From Clostridia bacterium (GTDB taxonomy: Bacteria > Bacillota > Clostridia > Oscillospirales > CAG-272): a DNA stretch of 17,274 bases. Below are positions 1-6,297 of the stretch, piece after piece (position 1 is the stretch's first letter; each line of letters opens with the position of its first letter). Location: contig JAFQAM010000213.1 of NCBI GenBank assembly GCA_017416885.1, positions 1-17,274 on the forward strand, written 5' to 3'. The position numbers and the translations under genes are program-made. Under the pieces are notes generated by a model. The model was given only the letters and a program-made list of their open reading frames with translations, was not told where the DNA came from and did no database searches.

Positions 1-24
1 ACAGACAGACAGACAGACAGACAG
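1..24. repeat. Tetranucleotide tandem repeat (ACAG)x6
   Basis: Six perfect ACAG units occupy the first 24 bases and may continue upstream of the window. One forward frame through the repeat ends at a TAA directly after it (26-28), so the tract could be the 3' end of an upstream gene or simply intergenic; this cannot be decided here. Confidence 0.85.
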
Positions 25-66
25 GTAATTTCTGCCAATTTTTTCTTGCGCAAATATATACATGAC

Positions 67-108
67 GCCATTTGATATGGGGATTTATGCCCATATCAAA
101 TGGCTTTT
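67..108 (+). terminator. Probable intrinsic terminator of an upstream gene
   Basis: A perfect 15-bp stem (67-81 pairing with 90-104) encloses an 8-nt loop and is followed by TTTT. The T-tract is short and then interrupted (TTTTCGCGTTTT), so termination may be partial. It most likely ends a transcript entering from the left. Alternatively it is a leader attenuator for the TasA-like gene at 202. Confidence 0.6.
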
Positions 109-201
109 CGCGTTTTCTTCTGACTAATGGTTTAGAAGAAGGATAATTCGGTATCAAACGCAAAGCGTTTAGATATAAATTTTTTTAAGGAGGATTCTTA
201 A
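105..201 (+). promoter_or_regulatory. Structured leader of the TasA-like gene
   Basis: Two more inverted repeats follow the 67-104 hairpin. The first is 115-123 with 132-140 (9 bp including one G-U pair). The second is 156-161 with 165-170 (AAACGC/GCGTTT), extended by TATC/GATA across a one-base bulge and followed by a run of T. A strong AAGGAGG sits at 187-193, 8 nt before the ATG at 202. I see no convincing -35/-10 pair here. The structured RNA may act in stability or attenuation; that is inference. Confidence 0.4.
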
Positions 202-735
202 ATGAAAAACAGAAGAATCACAATCGTGGCGTTCTTACTTTTAGCAGCGCTCACACTCGGTTTTGGTTATGCAGCAGTAACCAATGTACTTGACATTCAA
301 GGTTCAACAAGCGTATCTGCAACAGAAGCAGAAAAAGAGTTTAACGAAGATATCTACTTCACAGGTGTTAAAGACGCTGAAGGTAATATCGTAGCATCTG
401 TTTCTGATGCTTCAAACGGATACACCGCTAACATCAACACAAACAATAACGACAAGGCTCAATTTACAGTAACCGGTCTTTCAGGTAAGGGCGACAAGCA
501 ATCAATCACTTTCCAAATTAAGAATGACAGTGAATATGAAGCAACAGTTGCTATAAAGACAAGCACAAACACAAATGAAGTTGACTTTAGCTTTACAAAC
601 GATATCGGCGCAGGTAAAACAATCGCTGCCGGCGGCACAGTAGAGGTTACAGTAACTGTTGAGCTTATTAAACAGTTAACATCTGCTTCATCTGCTTCAT
701 TCGTTCTTGAGCTCAATGTTTCAGCAGGCGCATAA
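202..735 (+). CDS. Small secreted TasA/camelysin-like protein, putative SipW substrate
   Basis: This 177-residue precursor has a basic start and a hydrophobic core (about residues 8-24) ending in GYAAVTNVLDIQG. The same pattern occurs in the 479-residue protein encoded at 3275. The rest is Ser/Thr/Asn-rich, has no cysteine and looks all-beta. The segment from about residue 100 to the end (SITFQIKNDSEYEATV onward) aligns by eye with both repeated modules of the 3275 protein. In the TasA/CalY family such proteins are processed by a SipW-type signal peptidase, here encoded next door, and can polymerise into extracellular fibres. It is first in the locus and has a strong ribosome binding site, so it may be the abundant subunit; that is inference. 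The family call rests on architecture and context, since overall identity to TasA is low. Confidence 0.6.
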   Translation: MKNRRITIVAFLLLAALTLGFGYAAVTNVLDIQGSTSVSATEAEKEFNEDIYFTGVKDAEGNIVASVSDASNGYTANINTNNNDKAQFTVTGLSGKGDKQSITFQIKNDSEYEATVAIKTSTNTNEVDFSFTNDIGAGKTIAAGGTVEVTVTVELIKQLTSASSASFVLELNVSAGA

Positions 736-761
736 TTTCGCGGTAAATTGAATCTTAGTAA

Positions 762-775
762 TTAATTTAAATTAA
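762..775. repeat. AT-only palindrome between the TasA-like and signal peptidase genes
   Basis: TTAATTTAAATTAA is a perfect 14-bp palindrome inside a 40-bp stretch with almost no G or C. There is no T-tract terminator in this gap, so the two genes are probably co-transcribed, and the segment could be an RNA cleavage or stability site. It may equally be just AT-rich spacer. Confidence 0.4.
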
Positions 776-809
776 ATAATTAAAATTTATAGGTAAAAGG
801 AGGAGAAAT

Positions 810-1931
810 ATGCAAAGAGATAAAAAAATTTTATACGGTTTTTCTATAGTAATCATGCTTCTCCTCCTTATTACCGCTTTATTTATTCCGACAGGCAGTA
901 GCAGATACACTGCTGCTACGCTGCTACTTGCTTCTGCCGGTATGTGCTGTGCATTTATCAAAAAAAGAAGCATATTGTCCTATAACAAAAATCAAGTTTT
1001 GGGACTTATGATTGTTATAGCATTAGTTTTTGTAATGCTGCTTTACTTAATGGGCTTGTATTTTGGCTATATGAGCTCATATTCATCCTTCGGTAAATCA
1101 TTTTTTAATCTGATTTTACCAAATACAATAATAATCATTGCAATTGAAATTGTAAGAAGCATAATGTTGGCGCAAAAAAACAAAACAGTAAATGTAATTT
1201 GCTATATATCTTGTGTTTTAGCCGATATACTTATTATGTATAGCTTAGCAAATGTTGAGACATTTAATAGATTTATAGATATTATTGCTCTTGCGTTGTT
1301 ACCTGCTATTACAGCTAATACCCTATATCATTATGTTTCCGAAAAATATGGCAAGCTGCCAAATATTGCATACAGATTGATAATCACTCTTTATGCATAC
1401 ATAATGCCGATTGTTCCCGCTATAACGGAAGCATTATCGTCACTTATAAAGGTTATTTTACCTTTGGTGGTATTTGCCTTTATTGCCGGTCTTTATGAAA
1501 AAAAGAGAAACTACGCAGTAGCGAAAAAGAAAACCTGGTTCTCTTTGATCTTATTAGTTATTACAATTATTCTTATGATTTCAATTGTAATGCTTATTTC
1601 CTGTCAGTTTAAATACGGAGCATTGGTTATTGCTACCGGAAGTATGACAGGTGAGTTAAATAAGGGTGATATTGCAATTTATGAAAGCTACGACGGACAG
1701 TTTATTGAGGTAGGTCAAGTTATCGTCTTTAAAAAAGGCGATTCAAAGGTTGTCCATCGAGTCGCAAAAATCGAAAATGTTGACGGAACATTAAGATATT
1801 ACACAAAAGGTGATATTTATAAGGAGCTTGATGCCGGATATGTTTTAGAAAGCGACATTATTGGTTTAGCATATGTTAAGGTGCCGTATTTAGGCTATCC
1901 TACCATATGGTTAAGAAATGCATTTAATTAA
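810..1931 (+). CDS. SipW/Sec11-type signal peptidase I with large N-terminal membrane domain
   Basis: The C-terminal 110 residues form an ER-type (Ser-His) signal peptidase I domain. The nucleophile is Ser278 in ATGSMTGEL, followed by KGDIAI and GQVIVFKKGD. VVHRV supplies His316 in place of the lysine of LepB-type enzymes. YTKGDIYKELD carries Asp335 and Asp341, matching the conserved aspartates of SipW and Sec11. Residues 1-262 hold about eight or nine predicted membrane helices, including 7-27, 33-50, 63-88, 97-120, 127-147, 156-170, 187-207, 211-229 and 242-264. SipW itself is only about 190 residues, so this N-terminal domain is a large addition. An AGGAGG lies just upstream of the ATG. 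The enzyme probably cleaves the TasA-like precursors on either side at the outer membrane face. Peptidase call high; substrate assignment inferred from context. Confidence 0.88.
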   Translation: MQRDKKILYGFSIVIMLLLLITALFIPTGSSRYTAATLLLASAGMCCAFIKKRSILSYNKNQVLGLMIVIALVFVMLLYLMGLYFGYMSSYSSFGKSFFNLILPNTIIIIAIEIVRSIMLAQKNKTVNVICYISCVLADILIMYSLANVETFNRFIDIIALALLPAITANTLYHYVSEKYGKLPNIAYRLIITLYAYIMPIVPAITEALSSLIKVILPLVVFAFIAGLYEKKRNYAVAKKKTWFSLILLVITIILMISIVMLISCQFKYGALVIATGSMTGELNKGDIAIYESYDGQFIEVGQVIVFKKGDSKVVHRVAKIENVDGTLRYYTKGDIYKELDAGYVLESDIIGLAYVKVPYLGYPTIWLRNAFN

Positions 1932-1958
1932 TTACAACTGAATTGTGAGGTGAAATAA

Positions 1959-3203
1959 ATGTCGGAAGCTGAAAGAAAGAAAAGGCTATCCTATAAGGAA
2001 AAAAGAAAAAAATGGATTATCGCGCAGTCCGTTATTCTTGCTGTTCTTGCTGTTTTGCTTGTAGCCTTTACTGTTATTTACTATCAGTTGAATAAGGAAT
2101 ACTATATCAACTATACAGAAAGCAGCGAAATTGATTATATGGTTCAATTAAAGCCAAACGATTATTATGAGACCGAGTGGTTAGGAAAAGACCAGGCATA
2201 CATAGCATCTCTTGTTGAAAGCATACTTGCGGAATTTAAATATGAAATGAATATGGAAGCCCACGATGTTGATTATAAATATTCATATTCCATAGATGCA
2301 AAATTACAAATCGTTGATAACGATACTCAAAAGTTAATTTTGGACAAGTTCTATGCTATTAAAGATAAACAAGAAGCAACAATGAGTAGTAACAGCAAGC
2401 TCGAAATCAAGGAGCTTGTGTCTATTGATTACGATATTTACAACGAACTCAACAAAAACTTCCTTGACGAAATGAAAATAAGCGATACAACAAGCACATT
2501 AGTTGTATCAATACGTGTAAATGTTAAGGGCTCAAGCGAATCCTTTGAAAACGATACTGAAAACGACTATGTTGCAACACTTAATATTCCGTTAACACAA
2601 AGAACTGTTAATATCAATATGTCATCAAGTGTGGCGGACAACGAAAGTAAGGTTTTAGCAAATGTTCAAGGCTTAAACCAAAACATATTCAAAAATTCAG
2701 CCATTATAACCGCTGTTATATTAGTAATAGCTCTTGCGTTTTTTGTTTTCTATGTTTACTCAACAAGAAATGAAGATATCAACTATTCAATCAAGGTAAA
2801 CAGACTTTACAAAAGCTACCGTTCATACATTCAAAAGCTTACAAACAGCTTCGATGACAGTGGCTATCAAATATTGCAGCTTGGCGCCTTCATTGATATG
2901 CTCACAATTCGTGATACCATTATGTCACCAATTCTTATGAGCGAAAATGAAGACCAGACAATGACACGCTTCTTAATTCCTACGGATACAAAGGTGCTTT
3001 ATGTTTATGAAATCAAGGTAGAAAACTATGATGAGATTTACAACAACATAAACAAGGAAGATACAAATGTTGATCCAATTCCTGTAAAGGTCAAGGAAAG
3101 AAAGAGAATAGAAGTTAAAACTGCGTTCTTACAACCAAAGAGCATTAAGCAAAAAACAATTAGAAATATAGTTGAAATGGAAAATTCCAACGATAAAAAA
3201 TAA
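1959..3203 (+). CDS. Two-TM membrane protein resembling DUF5305
   Basis: A Lys/Arg-rich cytoplasmic start (residues 1-19) leads into a membrane helix at about 20-42. An extracellular region of about 200 residues follows (45-245), containing the stretch DYMVQLKPNDYYETEWL and then a probable beta domain. A second membrane helix lies at 248-267 and a charged cytoplasmic tail runs to residue 414. This layout and the LKPN-x-Y motif resemble DUF5305 proteins, a family of unknown function that I recall being encoded beside SipW-like peptidases. The family name is from memory and moderately sure. The gene starts 27 nt after the peptidase stop, with GAGGTG as ribosome binding site, so they form one operon. 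With external and internal domains it could scaffold the peptidase or anchor and export the TasA-like proteins; this is inference. Confidence 0.55.
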   Translation: MSEAERKKRLSYKEKRKKWIIAQSVILAVLAVLLVAFTVIYYQLNKEYYINYTESSEIDYMVQLKPNDYYETEWLGKDQAYIASLVESILAEFKYEMNMEAHDVDYKYSYSIDAKLQIVDNDTQKLILDKFYAIKDKQEATMSSNSKLEIKELVSIDYDIYNELNKNFLDEMKISDTTSTLVVSIRVNVKGSSESFENDTENDYVATLNIPLTQRTVNINMSSSVADNESKVLANVQGLNQNIFKNSAIITAVILVIALAFFVFYVYSTRNEDINYSIKVNRLYKSYRSYIQKLTNSFDDSGYQILQLGAFIDMLTIRDTIMSPILMSENEDQTMTRFLIPTDTKVLYVYEIKVENYDEIYNNINKEDTNVDPIPVKVKERKRIEVKTAFLQPKSIKQKTIRNIVEMENSNDKK

Positions 3204-3274
3204 GTCGGAATTACATCAAACGATAGTTTTAATTAACCGTTGTCGGTAAACTAATAAATTAAAGGAGGAGACCA

Positions 3275-4714
3275 ATGACAAGAATTGCTAAAATTTCGAT
3301 GGCTGTGGTGCTTCTCCTTTCTTTATGCACCATGCTTATCGGATATGCGCAGGTTACTAACACTTTGAATATTTCGGGCGAAGCTGATGCAGAGCCTCAA
3401 AAAAATGTTTTTATTTCTAACGCAGTAATCACAAACAGCGCAAGTAATGATAAAATCAATAGCTATGTATCTACAATTTTAAATTCAACCGTAGATTTAT
3501 CTGATGATGGAACAGCAACACTCAATATTACATTTTATAACAACTCTAAATATGTATATAAGTTTAACAGAGTAATTGAAACAAGCTTAGATAACAGCGG
3601 CATTACATACAGCTTAAATAATCTTGTTAAAGGACAGGAAATTCAACCGCAAGGCACAATACAAGCATCAATAACCTTTAAATATAAAAGCGGCGCTCCT
3701 GCAAATAAAATACTGAATTCAATTCTTAATTTTGAGTTCGTTCCAAGCGACGAATATGTTGACGAATTTATCGCAACCGGCGGCATTGACCGATTTGAGC
3801 AAATCCTTAATACAACAATTGACTTTAACAGCCTGGTTGAACAAATGGATAAATATGATGATAACGGACGACATAACTCATCATATGTAGGTAATGTTGT
3901 AGGCTCATCAAGCGCCGACTCAACTCTTCTTAACAGTCTGTTTACAGTGGACGGCGTAAACTACTTAAAGCTTAATATCGGCGGCACAGATGTTCCTGTA
4001 ACCGCAATGGTTAAACGCGAAGATGTTGACGGAAACTCGCAAAACGGTACTAACGGAGCAGAAATGACTCTATATCTTACCACCGAGGATCCAAGTAAAA
4101 CAAGCTGGTTTGACAGAAGCGTACAAGTATATGCAGCGGTTTATACAAAAGATACTGCAAACGGTCAATGGTACCTTGTAGGTCAAATGTATGAGGGCGA
4201 GGCAACCGCAAACAACTATTCAGGTTGGGGTTCAAGCAACTCCTTTAATACAGATACTTGGAAATCTACCGTAAGATATTATAACCAAAATACAGGCAGA
4301 ACAATAGAGCAATTAATTTCAGCAGCGCCTAAGGGCGGAGTTGTAATTGCGGAAACATCATTCCCCGAAAATCAAATTGGCGGATGTATAATTCAACCGT
4401 TTGCCAACGGCAATAAGCTGCAAACAAGAATTGATTTAACATCTGATGAAAACAACACCATTACAATTAATTTGCTGTTCTACAACAGAGCCGATACAGC
4501 ATATAAGTTTGACGGTGTAACTATCGATACATCAGTCGCCGGACATTATACAAACGATAATATTATATACACCTTAACCAATCTTGAAGAAGGCGATACT
4601 ATTGCGTCTCACACCACAATCAGCGCAAGCATTACATTCTCTTATAAAGATAACTCATTCAAGGGAGAAAGCGAATTAAGGTCTAAATTGATATTTGAGT
4701 TTTCGGAAAATTAA
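3275..4714 (+). CDS. Large secreted protein with two TasA-like modules and a middle insert domain
   Basis: The signal peptide (residues 1-25) ends in GYAQVTNTLNISG, matching the GYAAVTNVLDIQG of the small protein at 202. Module A (about 43-157) and module B (about 365-479) are copies of one fold. ITFYNNSKYVYKFN matches INLLFYNRADTAYKFD; YSLNNLVKGQEI matches YTLTNLEEGDTI; ASITFKYK matches ASITFSYK; both end in a F-E-F strand. Between them, residues 160-355 form a separate, aromatic-rich domain (SWFDRSVQVYAAVY, GQWYLVGQMYEGEA) that I do not recognise. AAAGGAGGAG precedes the ATG and a strong terminator follows the stop. A likely role is a minor, tip or adhesive component assembled with the small subunit, both cleaved by the adjacent SipW-type enzyme. 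The role is inferred; the duplication is seen directly. Confidence 0.6.
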   Translation: MTRIAKISMAVVLLLSLCTMLIGYAQVTNTLNISGEADAEPQKNVFISNAVITNSASNDKINSYVSTILNSTVDLSDDGTATLNITFYNNSKYVYKFNRVIETSLDNSGITYSLNNLVKGQEIQPQGTIQASITFKYKSGAPANKILNSILNFEFVPSDEYVDEFIATGGIDRFEQILNTTIDFNSLVEQMDKYDDNGRHNSSYVGNVVGSSSADSTLLNSLFTVDGVNYLKLNIGGTDVPVTAMVKREDVDGNSQNGTNGAEMTLYLTTEDPSKTSWFDRSVQVYAAVYTKDTANGQWYLVGQMYEGEATANNYSGWGSSNSFNTDTWKSTVRYYNQNTGRTIEQLISAAPKGGVVIAETSFPENQIGGCIIQPFANGNKLQTRIDLTSDENNTITINLLFYNRADTAYKFDGVTIDTSVAGHYTNDNIIYTLTNLEEGDTIASHTTISASITFSYKDNSFKGESELRSKLIFEFSEN

Positions 4715-4723
4715 ACAGTAAAG

Positions 4724-4765
4724 ACTGACACAAAATGATTTTTAATCAACTTGTGTCAGTTTTTG
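4724..4765 (+). terminator. Intrinsic terminator of the TasA-like locus
   Basis: ACTGACACAA (4724-4733) pairs perfectly with TTGTGTCAGT (4751-4760). An inner stem, TGATT/AATCA, closes a TTT loop, and a run of T follows the outer stem. It separates the fibre locus from the lipoprotein gene downstream. Confidence 0.85.
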
Positions 4766-4784
4766 TAAAGATAATAAATTTCCA

Positions 4785-4813
4785 TTGTACAAAAAATAAA
4801 TATATGTTAAAAT
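4785..4813 (+). promoter_or_regulatory. Promoter of the Asp/Thr-linker lipoprotein gene
   Basis: The -35 element TTGTAC (4785-4790), an exact 17-bp spacer and -10 TAAAAT (4808-4813) with an extended -10 TG at 4805-4806. Transcription should begin near 4820. The -10 overlaps the in-frame ATG at 4812, so translation must start at 4842. Confidence 0.7.
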
Positions 4814-4841
4814 GCATATAACAAAAACAAATGGAGGATAT

Positions 4842-6191
4842 ATGAAAAAAGCAATACTTATATTTTTCGTTTTATGCTTGCTTTTTACAGCTTCTTGCCG
4901 AATTAGTATAGATAAAGGATATTCGGATACAGATAAGGGCGCGCTAACGGATCTTGGCTCAAACACAGGAAAGGATACAGGCTCCGATGATGTAATTATC
5001 GACACAGAGTCCGATACAACCACCGATACTGATAAAACAAATACCGACACAGACACCGATATTACTACCGACACAGATATAATAGCAGATGCGGAAAAAA
5101 TATATGTAATTACAGTAAAAGACCAGGACGGACTTTTTGTCAGCGACGCCACAGTTTCAATATACGATAATCTTGGCGACATAATTAAAACTCTGACCAC
5201 AAACAACGAGGGAAAAGCAGTTTGCTCCCTGAAAGGAAAGTTTTTTGTAGATGTTTACTCGCTTCCCGATGGGTACACTGATAGTATGCCGCATACTGAA
5301 TTAATTGAAAATACGGTAATTACAGTTAATAATAACAATCCGAACGGAACCCAGAAAAGACCGTATTCATTATCTGACGGCTTAACAACAGTAGAAATCA
5401 ACGCAAATGAGAAAATTTTTTATACCGTAAGCTTTGGCGACAATAAAACCTTCAGAATAAAAAATGCTACGGGAATAAAGGTCACTTACGGAAATAATTC
5501 ATACACCCCAAACGGTAAGAATGAAATAAATTTCATAATGGACAAAAACGAACAAACCTCATTAATAGTTGAAAACACCTCATATGACAGAGTAAGCGTA
5601 ACCGCAGAGGTTTTTTATCAAAGAACAGAAATGGAAAAAGCCGAGTCCATAAGGCTTCACACTGATGTGGAAGCGCTTGCATCAGCAGGAAAAGCTAAAT
5701 ACTTTAAATGGATAGCGGATAGAAGTGGTATGGTAATGGTATATTCACAAACGGAAAACAATAATATTCGTCTATATAACAAGACTCTGAATATGTGGTC
5801 TCAGGAAACAAACGGAAATATGTGTGAATATATGTATGCAAACGAAAACGATGAAATATATGTTGAAGTAAGCGCCGTTTCTTATGACGAAATAAGCATT
5901 GTTTTTGCCATTTACAGCTATAATGCCACCATAATGGATGATCCTATTCCGCTAATGAACAGTACAACGGTCGCCTTACTTGGAAATCAACGGTTTTATT
6001 TCATAATAAACAAACAAGAAAGCAATATCAGAATTGAAGGTAAAGGCAAGCTTTACTGTAACGGCGCGGAATACGATATTTCTTTACTTGACAGCTTAAA
6101 ATTGGAATCTCAGCAAAGCGGTATGCCAATCTTTTTTGAAATTGAAAATACCGAGGATACAGCCGAATCATATAAAATCACATTTGAATAA
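4842..6191 (+). CDS. Surface lipoprotein with Asp/Thr-rich linker and beta-sandwich modules
   Basis: The start at 4842 is chosen because GGAGG sits just upstream, and because the earlier in-frame ATG at 4812 lies in the promoter and would spoil the signal peptide. Residues 1-18 are a hydrophobic signal ending in LFTASC, making Cys19 the likely lipidated residue. The -3 Thr is not classic. Residues 29-84 are a low-complexity Asp/Thr/Ser linker (TDTDTDITTDTD). Residues 86-148 resemble a prealbumin-like SpaA/carboxypeptidase-regulatory domain (ITVKDQDGLFVSDATVSIYD). The remainder (about 175-449) looks like three related beta-sandwich units; the middle one (about 268-365) recalls PPC-type domains. 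No catalytic motif is visible. It has its own promoter and terminator, so it is not simply part of the neighbouring locus. A cell-surface binding or adhesion role is the best guess. Confidence 0.6.
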   Translation: MKKAILIFFVLCLLFTASCRISIDKGYSDTDKGALTDLGSNTGKDTGSDDVIIDTESDTTTDTDKTNTDTDTDITTDTDIIADAEKIYVITVKDQDGLFVSDATVSIYDNLGDIIKTLTTNNEGKAVCSLKGKFFVDVYSLPDGYTDSMPHTELIENTVITVNNNNPNGTQKRPYSLSDGLTTVEINANEKIFYTVSFGDNKTFRIKNATGIKVTYGNNSYTPNGKNEINFIMDKNEQTSLIVENTSYDRVSVTAEVFYQRTEMEKAESIRLHTDVEALASAGKAKYFKWIADRSGMVMVYSQTENNNIRLYNKTLNMWSQETNGNMCEYMYANENDEIYVEVSAVSYDEISIVFAIYSYNATIMDDPIPLMNSTTVALLGNQRFYFIINKQESNIRIEGKGKLYCNGAEYDISLLDSLKLESQQSGMPIFFEIENTEDTAESYKITFE

Positions 6192-6220
6192 AAATTCACA
6201 CCTTCGGGTGTGAATTTTTT
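6191..6220 (+). terminator. Intrinsic terminator with UUCG tetraloop
   Basis: A perfect 12-bp stem (6191-6202 with 6207-6218) is capped by the stable TTCG loop and followed by T residues. Its first base is the last base of the TAA stop codon. Confidence 0.92.
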
Positions 6221-6230
6221 ATATAATATA

Positions 6231-6259
6231 TTGCACGCGCGAATTTATTGTGATAAAAT
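6231..6259 (+). promoter_or_regulatory. Promoter of the DUF4091-ABC-esterase operon
   Basis: TTGCAC (6231-6236), an exact 17-bp spacer and TAAAAT (6254-6259) with extended -10 TG at 6251-6252. It lies just past the preceding terminator and is the only clear promoter I see before 15397, so it probably drives all five downstream genes. The ATG at 6265 would sit at the transcription start, which supports the start at 6298. Confidence 0.72.
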
Positions 6260-6297
6260 AGAAAATGGATAAAAATTTTTATTTGCGAGGTGCAAAA

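Noticed and set aside
142..147. GATAAT as a -10 element for the first TasA-like gene
   Set aside because: No acceptable -35 lies 16-18 bp upstream and there is no TGN extension, unlike the four clear promoters elsewhere in the window.
3204..3274. Possible terminator between the DUF5305-like gene and the double-module gene
   Set aside because: Only a 4-bp ACCG/CGGT stem is visible, with no T-run, so read-through is expected.
4812..4841. Upstream ATG giving a longer lipoprotein
   Set aside because: This ATG lies within the -10 element, has no ribosome binding site and would put polar residues before the signal peptide.
4742..5206. Minus-strand 154-codon open frame rich in Ser and Val
   Set aside because: It is the antisense reading of the Asp/Thr-rich linker of the lipoprotein. 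Its repetitive SVSV composition comes directly from GAT/ACA-type codons on the other strand.
6265..6297. Upstream ATG for the DUF4091 protein
   Set aside because: It falls at the predicted transcription start without a ribosome binding site, while GAGGTG precedes the ATG at 6298.
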